Source: Symbiodinium microadriaticum (Eukaryota; Sar; Dinophyceae; Suessiales; Symbiodiniaceae). From it: DNA of 64,000 nt. Position 1 is the first letter of the stretch. Each line of letters starts with the position of its first letter. The stretch is taken from NCBI GenBank assembly GCA_001939145.1, contig LSRX01000176.1:560359-624358 (forward strand). The letters are read 5' to 3'. The notes beneath the pieces were generated by a model. The model was not told the DNA's origin. It saw nothing but the letters and a program-made list of their open reading frames with translations, and ran no database searches. The position numbers and the translations under genes were made by a program. Below, piece after piece: positions 9,801-21,705 of this stretch.

Positions 9801-10885
9801 ATAAGACAAGGTACATGTCTGTGTATAAGCTATATACAAAAACAGTCAGTATGAAAAATGCATTCAAAAGTACATAAGTGGCAAACACATAAGCAAATAA
9901 GTTTATGCATATGTGTGTGTGTGTGTATATGCATATATCTCTATGTCAGATTCAGAGCTCATATGTATGTGGATATACTCATGTATATGCATATAATACA
10001 AGAGCACACCCTTACACACACAAAGGAAGAGAGAAACAGAGAGAGCGAGCAAGTGTGTCTGTGTGTTTTTGTGTCTGAGCTGCTGCGAAACCCTAAACTT
10101 TAATAGCGTAAACGCGCCTGGCCCGGTGGAAGCTACGCATGGCCAAGAACTGGGATCAAAACGTTGCCTGCTTGAATAGCAGGTATTTAGGCATGTGAAA
10201 TGTATCCCAAGAGTCAATTGCCTTTTCTCCGGGTAGCTCGAGCCCTTGCCGATGGGACACTTCTATCTTTAAGGGGCCCTTGTTCGAGTACCTGTGGAAA
10301 CGACATTCCTGCATCACAATTCGGAATACAAAGGCGCAGTAACAAGACATAATCGTGGAGCAGCAAAAAGGTGCTCAGAAACAATGACAGAAAAGACCCC
10401 GGCCATATCCTTCAACACCCAAACCCTGTCGCCCTAAACCCGGAGTGCCGAAATAACCCGAGACAGAACCGAAAAAGCAGGATGAGAAGGACAATAATGC
10501 GACACGAACCGTGCCTGTGGATCAGGTACGTGCTTTTTACGAGCCCAATGAAAGTCGGAGAAAAACGAATGCACTTAATCACACAAATCAGACAGGGATT
10601 CAAACAGAAATAGTGAATCGCCGAATTTGCCAGACGACACAGTATGGAGGGGACAGAGGTGGGTCGATGGAAGAGCGATGGTTAAGTTGATCGACCGCAA
10701 TGGAAAGACTGTGGGTAGAAAGATTGCAACACAGCTGCAGTTCGGGGTATTACACATAACAAGCCATAGCATTAGTGCATTTCAATGCAATCGCTATCTG
10801 CAGATACATAGCACGCAGCTCTCTGTCACTACCTCTATACGGCTACTTACGAATTTGCATATCCAACTGATTCTGTGTGTGCGCA
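9801..10885. other. Mostly unique sequence with small (GT)n and (CATA)n tracts
   Basis: A GT run lies at 9913-9927 and TATG/CATA imperfect repeats continue to about 10020. The 10040-10885 stretch is unique and I see no supported gene in it. Confidence 0.5.
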
Positions 10886-10970
10886 TGAATGTATGTATGC
10901 ATGCATGCATGTAAGTATGTATGTATATGTGTACGTGTATGTGGGTGTATGCACATGTACAACAATAAAT

Positions 10971-11015
<45 letters not shown>

Positions 11016-11016
11016 C

Positions 11017-11075
<59 letters not shown>

Positions 11076-11076
11076 C

Positions 11077-11165
<89 letters not shown>
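10886..11165. repeat. (TATG)n then (ACATAT)n array, left of gap
   Basis: ATGT/TGCA tetramers pass into about 33 near-perfect ACATAT hexamers that run into the N gap. Confidence 0.97.
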
Positions 11166-11403
11166 NNNNNNNNNNNNNNNNNNNNNNNNNNNNNNNNNNN
11201 NNNNNNNNNNNNNNNNNNNNNNNNNNNNNNNNNNNNNNNNNNNNNNNNNNNNNNNNNNNNNNNNNNNNNNNNNNNNNNNNNNNNNNNNNNNNNNNNNNNN
11301 NNNNNNNNNNNNNNNNNNNNNNNNNNNNNNNNNNNNNNNNNNNNNNNNNNNNNNNNNNNNNNNNNNNNNNNNNNNNNNNNNNNNNNNNNNNNNNNNNNNN
11401 NNN
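11166..11403. other. Assembly gap (238 N)
   Basis: A run of N within the microsatellite. The true length is unknown. Confidence 1.
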
Positions 11404-11662
11404 GTATATAATATGTATATAATATGTATATAATATGTATATAATATGTATATAACATGTATATATATATATGTGTGTGTGTGTGTGTAGATAATACATA
11501 TATGTATATATAAACATATTGTCTGTATGTATGTATTTATGTATGTATGTATGTATGTATGCATATATGGATGTATGCATGTATGTATATGAGTATGTAT
11601 GTATGTATGTATGTATGCATGCATGCATGCATGCATGTATGTATGTATGTATGTATGTAGGT
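11404..11662. repeat. GTATATAATAT repeats then (TATG)n/(TGCA)n, right of gap
   Basis: Five ATATGTATATA-type units, a (GT)n run and TATG/TGCA tetramers. The repeat differs from the one on the left side of the gap. Confidence 0.96.
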
Positions 11663-11969
11663 CTGTGTGAAGAAGGCTTGTCACCCGAAACCTGCGACTG
11701 TGGTCTCCTCGAATGTCTAGTGTACCCAATGCTGGCAACCGGGCCGAGCCACTGAGCCAAGGCAGGTGCCAAAGCCGAGAGACGGCCGAGAGCGACATGC
11801 AGTTGCTGGGGGCAAGCCCTGAATCCCTAAACCTGTCTATTCATTGTGACCAAACGAGACACGCTCTGATCCGATGCAGAAAGCCATGACAATCCCTGGC
11901 CGGAATTTGCTAGACCTTCGAAGCCAAACTCTCAATTCCTCAGCGTTAAACCCTGAACTCGCATACAAT

Positions 11970-12270
11970 CCGAACCACTAATGCCCGACTCCACCAAACC
12001 TTAAACCCTAAACCCCCAAAAGCCCGAAAAACCGGAAATCCAAACCACCGAAGCCCGCGAAAACCCTAACCCCTAAACCCTAAATGATCTACTGCGCCAA
12101 AACAGAACGGCCTTCATCTTCCTGGCCACTGGTGTAGGAGTCGGAGAGCTGCAAAGCCAGAGAAGTAGCTCTGTGGGCTTAGGACCAGGGTTTAGGGTTT
12201 CGGGTTTAGGGTTATAGGGCTTAGGGTTTTTGGGCTTAGGACGATTTTAAGGTTTAGGGTTTGCGAGGTT
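11970..12270. repeat. Telomere-like tracts, strand switch
   Basis: CCCTAAA-type motifs to about 12090, then TTTAGGG-type from about 12185. A unique spacer of about 95 bp separates the two strand senses. Confidence 0.9.
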
Positions 12271-12776
12271 GGGAGAATGGACTGATCAGAGTTTACACGG
12301 ATCTACTACTGTTCCCGACTTCTCACTAGCACTCCGAAGATTTATGGCACAAGGCTTCCCCGAGTAAGGTACGTCGGAAGATTTGGGTAGACTACCTCTA
12401 CTGAGTCCGCACTCTCACTGACAACCCCAAACCCAATAGACCCTGAAACCTAGAGCGATGAGCCTTGAAAGCCAAAAGTTGAGCCCACTGGGAGCTTCAA
12501 ACCCTAAACTCAAGCCCTAAACCCTAAATGCCCTAAGTCGAGAATCCGCACGAAGGGTCGGCACTAGGCCTGGCGGTCGGAGCTGTGCCAGATCCCTGCG
12601 AGGGCGGCGTGGGCACAGTTCAGGACAGAAGCGCCGTAAGGAAGATCTGTTCGAGTTTAGGGTTTAGGGCTTCGATGAACTCTTAAGGCCTTCTAGTAAA
12701 GAGAAGAGGGCTTCGGGATACATGTTTTGCAAGTGTATCATAATACATGTTGGCGAGCGTATCATAGTTTGCTTCT

Positions 12777-12904
12777 TAAGGCCTCTACTGTAGCGGCCTT
12801 AGAATAGTTGGACAACAGTTTTTTTGGGGGGTATTATATACTATCAAAAAATAAGGAGCCCCCAAAAATAATATAGGCAATTGTTAAGGCCTCCATAGTA
12901 AGTG
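12777..12904. mobile_element. Foldback element, family H copy 1
   Basis: The left arm has CTTAAGGCCTCTACTGTAG and a TTTTTTTGGGGGG run. The right arm has AGGAGCCCCCAAAAATA and TTGTTAAGGCCTCCATAGTA. The family is recognised by the AGGAGCCCCCAAAA core. Confidence 0.7.
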
Positions 12905-13059
12905 GATACTGTTTCTGATTCCGCCAGGCGCGGTGAACTCTACGGTTTGTTATGGGGCTTGTTTTTTTTCTGTTTGTCAAAGGCTCCAAAACCCTTAAAC
13001 CCAAAACCCTAAACCNGAGGCTTTCGGGGTTTACGGCTCTGGAAGTCTAAGGTGAAGCA

Positions 13060-13282
13060 GCTGAGGGCTTAGGGTTTAGGGCTTAGGGCTTAGGGCTTAG
13101 GGCTTAGGGTTTAGGGGGTTTTAGGGTTTAGGGTTTTAGAATTTTGGGTTTAGGGTTTAGGGTTTAAGGGGTTTTAGGGTTTAGGGTTTTAGAATTTTGG
13201 GTTTAGGGTTTAGGGTTTAAGGGGTTTTAGGGTTTAGGGTTTTAGAATTTTGGGTTTAGGGCTTAGGGCTTGGGTTTTTTGG
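13060..13282. repeat. Telomere-like higher-order repeat, 53-bp period
   Basis: GCTTAGG units at the start, then three copies of a 53-bp unit made of TTTAGGG variants with the marker TTTTAGAATTTTGGG, at about 13138, 13191 and 13244. Confidence 0.93.
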
Positions 13283-13856
13283 GGTCAGAACCGTAAACCC
13301 AACACGAGCTTGGCACAGTGAGTTTTGGCTCACACGCATCGGCTCTCGTGAAAATCTCGGGACGATATCGCCATGACTATTCTCACGAGCTGCCTCGTTG
13401 CGGCCAGAATCTGAGGGACAACTCTACTTACTCCTACGCTAAGGCTCAAAATAGCCCCGACAGTGCAATAGTTGCCGGAACTTCTCTATGACGAATAGGG
13501 AAGCTTCAGAACCTCTCAACCCGAAACTTTGGCCCTACACCCTGACCGGAACCCCAAGTACTAGGAAACCCGCAACAAGGGACTTCCACCAACATAAAGG
13601 CCCTCTAAATGTCACAATCGGGTTTTGGAGTCTGTCACAGTATAGTGGAACTAAGGAACGCAAAGGCATACTATTGGCAATGATTGTTCCGGCCCCTATA
13701 CTAGAAGCCTAATGACCTCATGTCACCATTTGGGTAGACCTTACAGAACCTTTCAGAGGAACCTGTCAAATATAAGCTCTCCCCTGCGGCACCTTTTCAC
13801 GCGAAGTGCAACTCGCTAGTTGAGAGCAGCTTCAGGCGCGATTTGGCATCAATAGA

Positions 13857-13935
13857 AACAACAATAATAATGGTGGTAGTAGTAATAATAATAGCAATAA
13901 TAATAACAATAACAAGAATAATAGCCATAACCAAT
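13857..13935. repeat. Imperfect AAT/GGT/AAC triplet repeats
   Basis: A run of AAT, AAC, GGT and AGT triplets. The same style recurs at 19020-19170 and 63725-63845. Confidence 0.85.
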
Positions 13936-14189
13936 CATGGCAGGGTTTAGGGGTTACGCTTCTGTCCCTGAGATTGAAGACTTATGGACTTCTGCCATAC
14001 AAGAAGGTAGAGGGGCGATTTGCATCCTAAACTTAACCCTGAAACCCTAAACACCTCTTCGTACATGCAAAGAGCGTGTATGGAAGTTTCCTGTCGTGCC
14101 TGCATGCTGCTCTGTGATGGTGACGTTGGAGTTTCCGAAGCCCAGGGTTAAGCTTCGTGGGTTTTAGGTTTAGGCTCGGGGTTAGCCCT

Positions 14190-14560
14190 AAATCCTAAAC
14201 CCCTAAACCTCTAAAACCCTACGCATCCGAATGCTTGGGAGCTTATCCCTAAAACCCCAAACATCCTGAGCCCATAAACTCCAAAACCCTAAACCCAAGT
14301 TGATATGGACCTGGCCCTGGGGCGTCGTGAAGCTCCGAAAGGGTATTTCTGCATTGCACGACGCTGCCGGTGGAACTCCGGGAGTGGGGGGACGCTTAGC
14401 GGTTTAGGGTTTAGGGTCAGGGTTTAGGGTTTATAGAGCTTGTAGGGTTTTGAAGGTTTTTAAGGGATTTTTAAGGCTTTCAGGGTATAGGGGTTTAGGG
14501 CTTAAGGCTTGTAGGGTTTGGGGTTTAGGGTCAGGGTTTAGGGTTTAGAGTCACTTCGAT
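14190..14560. repeat. Telomere-like tracts, strand switch
   Basis: CCCTAAA motifs at about 14190-14310 and TTTAGGG motifs at about 14400-14560. Confidence 0.88.
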
Positions 14561-14633
14561 GGGCATGCAGACGTGAAGACCGTGCGAGCGATTGAAAATC
14601 AGGGAAAGGCAACGAGGGAGAGAGGCCAGGGGT

Positions 14634-14738
14634 TAATGTAGGGGCCTTAAGAACTAGAGTAGGGCTATGGGGGTTCCAGAATTATAATTATAACAGAATA
14701 TACCCAAACCCTATTCTAAGTATTAAGGCCCGCTATAT
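14634..14738. mobile_element. Foldback element, family H copy (diverged)
   Basis: AGGGGCCTTAAGAACTAGAG on the left faces CTAAGTATTAAGGCCCGCTA on the right. The interior is AT-rich. Confidence 0.55.
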
Positions 14739-14796
14739 CAGACCCTGAATGCAAACTTCCTGGGCCCGGAGCATGCACACACATGACCATAACCTA

Positions 14797-14900
14797 CTGT
14801 TGATGGTATAAATCCTGCATTACCTTAAGGACCCTAGACTATGGGAAAAATGGTACAGTCCTTATTATTATGGGTAATGCAGGAATTATATCATCAACCG
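14797..14900. mobile_element. Foldback element, family C copy 1
   Basis: A 104-bp hairpin. The left arm CTGTTGATGGTATAAATCCT continues GCATTACC; the right arm has GGGTAATGCAGG and ATCATCAACCG. TA flanks both ends. The loop carries AGGACCCTAGACTATGGG and TGGTACAGTCCTTAT. It is the same length as the copy 48 kb away. Confidence 0.85.
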
Positions 14901-15559
14901 TAGTATTCTTCCAGGGCGGGTGTCTACAGGAAATCTGAAGCTCGCTAAACCCAAAAGTCGAAATCCTACAATCGCGAGGGATGCTTCAGCCCCGAAATCC
15001 TGGTGCTTACCTGGAAATCCTGGTGCTTGCCTAGAGATTCACGGGATGCAATAAGCGGAGTGTAGGCACCTAGATTGGGATTATGGGTGGGTTTCGGTAA
15101 AGCTACAGTTACAGTTCCCTTCTTTAATACAGCCTCACTAAGTAAGTCCCGCGATCCATTAAATGCAAGTCTTGCACCCTAGAGACCACCAGCAGTCTGT
15201 TCTTCTTTGTGAAACGCCACTCAGGCGGCCTTTCGACCCTTTCGGGTAAGGATAAATAGGGAAGCAACAAAAAGGACATGCCGATGCAGGATACAAGTAG
15301 AGGCACCTGGCATGTGGGGATCAGGACCAGTGGGTCACCAAACACAGGCTACCGAATGGTCTGAATGAAGTTCGGGTATAAGTTATATAGGGACAATCAG
15401 GCAGCAATATTACTATCATCGTTATTTCTTGTTCAGACCCCTACCTAAATCCTAAACCCTGAATCCCTATATTAAAAGTCTTGGCTGATATTCAACACCC
15501 CTCAGGTCCACTGAGGCATGCCATTGACCTCACGACAGCGACAGAGGGCACGTTTCGGT

Positions 15560-15650
15560 TGAGGCTTTTCGGGGTTTAGGGTCTCAGGGTTTGGAATTTA
15601 GGGTTTTAAGGCTTAGGGTTTAAGACTTTAGGGTTTTAGGGTTTTGGGGC
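15560..15650. repeat. Telomere-like TTTAGGG tract
   Basis: Degenerate GGGTTTAGGG-type motifs. Confidence 0.85.
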
Positions 15651-15972
15651 AGCTGCTGATGGTCGATGATCATAGGTAGTGAGCGAGAAATCTGAACATG
15701 CACGCGAGGCACGTGGATTCAGAAGTGGCTTTGGGGACATCTGCCTCTTTAACAGGTACACCGGTGACGGGAGAACCCCTATTGAAAAGCAGCAAGGGTT
15801 CAGCAACCAGAAGATATTCAGTGAACCACCAACACCATCAGAACCCGGCGCCAGCACCACTAGCACCCACGCCAGCAGCAGCAGCAGCGGCGGCAGAAGG
15901 AGCAGCAGCAGCACCAGCAGCACAAGATTTTCAGTCAGCAGAGGGCGAGATGTTGTGATGTCTTATACATAG
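15641..15972 (+). other. AGC triplet repeat with open frame (possible exon)
   Basis: An AGC/CAG-rich stretch at about 15860-15930 lies inside plus-strand frames open for about 90 codons. One, from 15679, is ordinary for some 45 residues (RSGFGDICLFNRYTGDG) before a Ser-rich tail. A minus-strand frame reads poly-Leu. It may be a repeat-bearing exon; no family is recognised. Confidence 0.3.
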
Positions 15973-17194
15973 TAGCTAGTTACGCGCGATCGCTGCATCA
16001 AGTTTCAGCACAAACATAGCCCTCCGATGGCAGCTTATCATGTAAGGTGACTTTGCATAATTGCGTGACTCTGCAAAAAGTAAAGTGCCTAATACCCTAA
16101 TACCCTAATACCCTAAACCCTAAGCCTTTGTACATTCCGTCAAGTAGGAAACAAGCCTAAGAAGCCCTTGAAGCCTCAAGCCCTGGACCGGCCCGAAAAC
16201 CCCGAACCAGACCGTCCCTCCACGTAACCCTAAACGGCTTCGAAGAACCCCAAACCCCAAGACTCTCTAAGTATACAAATAGGACCTACCTTGGGGTCTA
16301 AAGTCTATAAATGGTACCTACATTGGGCCATTTGGAGTCTTAGGGAAACTCTACAAGCCCTTACGGTTGAGGGTCTGATCGATCCCCCGCCCACTCGGCT
16401 AGACTTTCGGCACTTGCGGGGTTCCTTAGTATGTTTTTTTCACAGAACTCCGTCTAAAAGGTAAGTTACTTAGGGTCCAGGTAAGCCCTCAACACCTCAA
16501 GCCCGTCATTCAAAGAGTAGTCCATCAATGCCCTGTAAACCCTGAAGCCCTAAACTCTAAAACCCTATCAACAGAACGTCTTCTGCATTTATACACACTT
16601 CAGAGAAACCTTTCAGAAGGCCCTTAAGAAAACCCTCGAAGAACTCTTCAGATCCGGACACACCAGGCCAGACCGGGAAAACATCAGACGCTGGGGGGCG
16701 CGGGCCCTTCTTTGCCTTTCAAGAGGGCTGTCTTCGAGGTTTCGGGTCGTTGTTGAGGCTGATTCAAGGTTTAGGGTTTGGGGTCTCGGGTTTACACAGG
16801 GTCTGGGGTTTGGGGATGTTTGGGGTTTGGGCAGGCCTGTCTGAGGATGTCAGTTATAACAAGGAACCCTGAGGAACATGATTGATAAGAATTAAACCCG
16901 ACCCCTTTCTGGTACCCTGTACAGCGGAAAACGTACTTCTGACGCCTTTCGAAGGTGTGTCGAGCTTGGAAAAAAACCCAGGAGTCCATGTATCCACTCC
17001 CTAAACCCGACACTCTGTACCCATATTGCGAGGCCTGGACACCCTGCCGATCCTACCTACTATCGGAACTCTGCGACGGCGCAAGTATATACCACGTGTG
17101 TGGGTGGTTCTCTGAATAAGGTTGCGCTTTAGGGCCCTTTTATATTAACAGTGCGGACCGGACTATTTAATTGAAAAGAGTGGCCCTAGGTGCT

Positions 17195-17230
17195 TGCTGC
17201 ATGTTGCGTCTGAGGCCGCGACCTGTCGAC
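17195..17230. repeat. Inverted match to 32008-32045
   Basis: TTGCTGCATGTTGCGTCTGA and the following GGCCGCGACCTGTCGAC are the reverse complement of the 32-kb sequence, with one mismatch over about 36 bases. Confidence 0.9.
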
Positions 17231-18287
17231 CCCTAACTTAGAGAACTACTGGCATGTACCCTTTAAGGGCAGGGAGGCCCTACCAAGGACTGCAGGCGCC
17301 CTCGCTTCCAACCCACCCCTCTAACTTCTGGGTTTCAGTGTAGTTTAGGGTTTAGGGCTGAGGGTTAAGGAGTTTAGGGCTGACGGTGGAGGAGCTTTTT
17401 TCGGGTTGAGGAGTTTAGGGTTCAGGGTTTAGGAGTTTCGGGTGAAGAGTTGAGGAGGTTACAGTTTAGGCTCTCGACTACTGAGCCGCACTCTAAACCA
17501 GACCTTAAACTGCCCAACGTCGAAACCGTCGACTGTTGATTTGCCTGCGAAAGCGCAACTTAAGGGGCCATGGCCCACAATCCTTACTCCCACGATTCAT
17601 GTGTAGATATGTTCGTTTGCCAGGGGAAGCGCCGAGATTGTAACAAGGCCCTGGCAACCCTAAACCCTAAACCCACTAGGTACAGACGTCCGCGGGCTTC
17701 TGGCAGGCAATGCCATCTCGTTGCATGCGGACGATCTGAATGCTGGAACCGCAAACTCTAGAGTTTATAGGGTTTAGGGTTCTATAAACCCCGAAGCCCT
17801 GTACTTTGGACACCAGACCGTACCTTCCAAACTCACCGAAACCCCACAATGCAGAGTCGCGCACCCAGATCTGTCCGGCAGAGGGGGCAAGTCCTGAAGA
17901 GGATGACATTTTGGGCTTTTGGGTGTTTGGGATGCTTTGGTGTGTCGGGGCTATGAATGATTTAGGACACTTTTCTTGAAAGCTGGGGTTCATAGAAAGG
18001 TTAACCGATCAGCTGTTCTAGGACTTCGGGTTCGGGGAGCTAGTTTGAAGGCTTCGCTACGACGCCTTCGAACTTCATGCAAAACGCGCTGGAGTCGAAG
18101 TGAATTTAAAAAAAAGCCAACAGACAGCAAAAAAAAAAACACGGTCAGCATGGTTAAAGCCAACACAATACGAATGATGAGTTGCCATATGCACACTACA
18201 CTGCAGGACATGCCAAAAGCATCGCTCTGCATAACCTGTGCCTTCTCCTCCCTCGTGAAACATTAAGTCACATGGTGCCCCACTCAT

Positions 18288-18375
18288 CAGCCCTAAACCC
18301 TATAAACGCCTAAACCCCTAAACCCTAAACCCTACAAGCCCTAAACCCTAAAACCCTAAACCCTGAACCCCCTTA
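18288..18375. repeat. Telomere-like CCCTAAA tract
   Basis: About ten heptamers, several perfect, with C-number variants. Confidence 0.93.
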
Positions 18376-18508
18376 CTCCAATGGGTCTTCGGGTTGGGGC
18401 TTGTAGGGTTTCGGTCAACGAAGCTGGCCCTGAACCCTCAACTCTTTACCCTGAACTTAATTTAACCTTAAGGCCTCCAAATTCACCTGCACCAAACCCC
18501 TTCATTCC

Positions 18509-18594
18509 TACCCTAACGGTCCACGTATCGGCCCCAAGGCACCTATATTCAGACTACTGTAGGGCCAAAGTATAATGCTAGTTGGGCACATGAA
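18509..18594. mobile_element. Foldback element, family G (decayed)
   Basis: Left ACGGTCCACGTATCGGCCCC and right GGGCCAAAGTATAATGCTAG with TGGGCACATGAAC resemble G arms but pair imperfectly. Confidence 0.4.
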
Positions 18595-19019
18595 CAATTA
18601 AGCGATATAGCTAGACGAGAAGATCCATCTACGTGGGACCTTGACACACGTAGCTTTACGCTAACACCCGATCTGGACATCTGAAGCTCCTGGACACTTA
18701 CAAGCGATGATCGTGGTTATTAGATGAAGACGGGCACAGATAATCCTAGACCTTCATGGGATTACATTACCTGATCTTCTTTGCCTGTTGAATCTCCTTC
18801 TTCATGAGCTAAGTCGTCTGCGTCATGAACAAGATCTATAGAGGAATGGAAATATGGGACACACCGACAATGCCGCGATGAATCGTCCCCAAACCCTAAA
18901 CCCACAGCCGTAAGGATGATAAGACAGTTTCCCGTTGCCCGGCCTATGCGTCCCCAGCCAGTTGGCCAAATGCTCCTCCCGATCGCCGCCGGTTGCGGAG
19001 GAAAGAAGAACACAACTTA

Positions 19020-19170
19020 TGATCATAACAGCAACCATGACAAGAATAACAACAAGCATAGTAACCATAGTAGTATCAGCAATGATAGTAATAATCGTAG
19101 CAATAGTAGTAATGATAGTAGCAAAATAACAATAATCATGAATATTAGTAGTATTAATAACAATAATGGT
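19020..19170. repeat. Imperfect AAC/AGT/AAT triplet repeats
   Basis: Triplet-periodic AT-rich sequence. Open frames are low complexity (Asn/Ser). Confidence 0.85.
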
Positions 19171-19734
19171 AATTTCAGGCTTTACTTAGTCAGCCTAGGC
19201 ATCTTAGAGCATGATGGTTAGCTTGGGGCCTTGGCTAAGGACTTGGGGTTTCAGGGGTTTGCTTTGAGGGTTATGGGGTTCAAGCATACAGTCTAGGGTT
19301 TAGGGTTCAAGGGTTTCCGGTCTGCGTATCTTTGGCTGTTTTGCACAACCATACATAAACCCTTATAACCGACATGCACCCTTTGAGACGTACGGTTTAG
19401 GCTTCAGGGTTTAGGGTCACTGAAACACATCTTGTGGGGAGTCCGAAACTCGCATGGAACGGCCTGAATGAAGACTGAAGGCTCTTGCCACCAGTGAAAA
19501 GCCTCGAGGACAAGCTTTAAAGCCTGAAGTCCCTAAGGTACAGGATTTTGTTCAGCGCCCGAATTTAAATAATTCAATCCCATTCTCTAGCTTCGTCGGG
19601 ATCAATGTCACGCCACATTCCCGCTTCAGGGAAACGAGCCTTGTGAAAGACGTGGCCGCACTCTTTCCTTGGAAGTCAAGAACCCTTGGAGCTGCAGGGG
19701 AAGTCATCCTAAACCCTGTAGCTCCAACACTACG

Positions 19735-20050
19735 ACGCTACTACACTGCTACACTACTACACTACTGCTAAATACTACTAACCTCGACTACTCCTCCTCC
19801 TCCTCCTGATCCTCCTATTCCTCCTCCTCCTCTTCCTGCCGCTACTGCTGATGCTGCTACTGCTACTGCTACTGCTACTGCTACTGCTACTGCTACTGCT
19901 ACTGCTACTGCTACTACTGCTACTGCTGCTACTACTACGACGACTACTACGACGACTACGACTACGACTGCGACTACGACTGCAACTGGGACTGCGACTA
20001 CGACTACGATGCCGTTGCCGTCGGTGCTGCTGCGGCTGCTGCCACTCTTC
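19735..20050. repeat. CTA / CTC / CTG / CGA triplet array
   Basis: CTACTG and CTCCTC triplets grade into CGACTA triplets. They read as poly-Leu on plus and poly-Ser/Arg on minus. Treated as repeat, not gene. Confidence 0.93.
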
Positions 20051-20739
20051 GGCAGCGCAAACTGAAACCGAGAGCCCGCCCTGTGAACGTTCTAGCCCCA
20101 ACATGTGCAAGACCACCAAGTCCTGACCCCAGATCCCGAACCGTACAGGCGGAACTGCGAACCCCTCCCTCACCTCCCCTTCAAAAAAAAAAGGTTGCAA
20201 GCCCAAGCCGCAAGCACAACTCCGCTAAGCCCCCAAGGGCCCGGACCGGACCCAAGCAAACCCTGAAGCCCGAGATCCGCAACAGACCTAAACTCCCTGA
20301 AGACTTAGGTGTTCGGGTTTAGGATTTGGCCCGAAAAATTGAAAAAACTTCAGAACCCAAAGACCTCAGAGTAACCCTTACTATAAGGACCCAAGGACCA
20401 ACAAAGGACCTCGCATGGCGCTTATAAGGCCCCAAAGGCTACCAAAAAGATCGCATAGAACCCTGCATAAGAGCTGAGATCTAAGACCGGAAAACGCAAG
20501 GGACCAAAACTCCTGCTGCTGTAAAAGCAAGGGTCGTCATCACGAGCACGTCTTGCGAGTCACCGAAATCCTGGCTTAAGATTTAGGTTTAGGGCTTTGT
20601 GGCGTTTGAGGGCTTATTGGGTTTTGGCTTTAATGCCTTCTAGGGTTCCGGGATTAGGGTTTAGTGGATCGCAGATCGGGAACCCAATAGATCATGCTCC
20701 GGGGCGTGGGTCTACGGGTTTGCATTGCATGGTTTAGGA

Positions 20740-20845
20740 TATACCCAAGACCCTAAACCCCAAACCCAAAACCCAAATAAACCGAAAACCCAAAAAAACC
20801 GAAAACCCAAATAAACCCAAAACCCAAAACCCTATACCGTTTCGC
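20740..20845. repeat. Variant telomere-like tract (AAACCCAAAA)
   Basis: AACCCAAA and AACCGAAAACCC units replace the usual CCCTAAA. Confidence 0.88.
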
Positions 20846-21249
20846 AGAGAAGAGCGTCAGGTTGGAGCAACCAGCTTAAGGTTTGCTTCATACTGGGGCC
20901 CCCTAGGGTCTTGGGGTGCATTTTACTGATGCTAACTATAGCTATAACAAGGAGCCCTAGGGAGGAGTTACCTAAAGGGAAGGATTTAGGCTTTTATGGT
21001 ACAGTGAAACCGGGTTTTCAGGTTGCAGAAGGCGAGGCACAGGGATTCACCATCGTGCGGCATGGAACTGTATCTGCTCTGCTTCGTTTTGGCGATCTTT
21101 CCTGCAGTAGCTGTGGACTGCTGACATAGCCACTTTCTTGCCGTCATCATTATCAAAGCCACTTTCCGTGGACGAAGCCGGTAGTAGGAAGGGTGGCTTG
21201 GATAGCATGAGAGTTCCGCGTCACGGGCTCAGGGCTCAGAGTCTGAAAC

Positions 21250-21705
21250 CCTGGACCCTCAACCCCCTAAGCCCTAAACCCTAAACCCTCCTGCAGGAGA
21301 ACATGTAACAAGGCTGCACTTCTGTTGAGAACTTGAAGCCTGAGGCCCTGAAGACCAAGACCCAAGACTAGACTCCTAAGGCCCCGTATCCACCCCTCAA
21401 CCCCAGACGCCCTAAACCCTAAACCCCTAAACCCTCTAAACCCCTAAACCCCGAAACCCCAAACCCTGAAACCCTAAACCCTAGAAGCCCTAAACCCTGA
21501 ACCCTAAACCCCTGAAACCCTGAACCCCTAAACCCTAAAACCCTAAACCCCTAAACCCTACACCCCATAAGTCGTAAACCCTAGAACCCTAAACCCCTAA
21601 CCCCTGAACCCCTAAACCCCTAAACCCCTAACCCCCAAACCCTAAACCNGCCCTAAACCCTGAACCCTAAACCCCAAAACCATAAACCTTAAACCCCTCG
21701 ACACC
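21250..21705. repeat. Large telomere-like CCCTAAA block
   Basis: Dense CCCTAAA/CCCCTAAA/CCCTGAA motifs, most continuous from about 21395. One N lies at 21649. Confidence 0.95.

Larger units (their letters stand above)
11690..15640. other. Non-coding mosaic rich in telomere-like heptamers
   Basis: From here on, TTTAGGG or CCCTAAA motifs recur every few hundred bases between short unique pieces. I see no convincing gene in this interval. Named repeats and foldbacks are listed separately. Confidence 0.6.
15973..19750. other. Non-coding mosaic
   Basis: Short unique pieces between scattered CCCTAAA/TTTAGGG motifs. Open frames of 60-105 codons here show no splice support or recognisable family, so no gene is called. 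Confidence 0.5.

Noticed and set aside
9462-11798. Long Tyr/Ile/His/Met/Cys/Val-repeat proteins on both strands
   Set aside because: They are shadows of CATA/TATG microsatellites, some running through the N gap.
16261-16345. Possible extra foldback
   Set aside because: The two sides (GGACCTACCTTGGGGTC and GGTACCTACATTGGGCC) are a direct, not inverted, similarity and too short to call.
19778-20206. Poly-Ser/Arg protein (minus) or poly-Leu signal-like protein (plus)
   Set aside because: Triplet-repeat translation with no supporting splice sites or unique domain.
21395-21705. True telomere or chromosome end
   Set aside because: The tract is short, degenerate, internal and followed by ordinary sequence; similar tracts of both orientations occur throughout.
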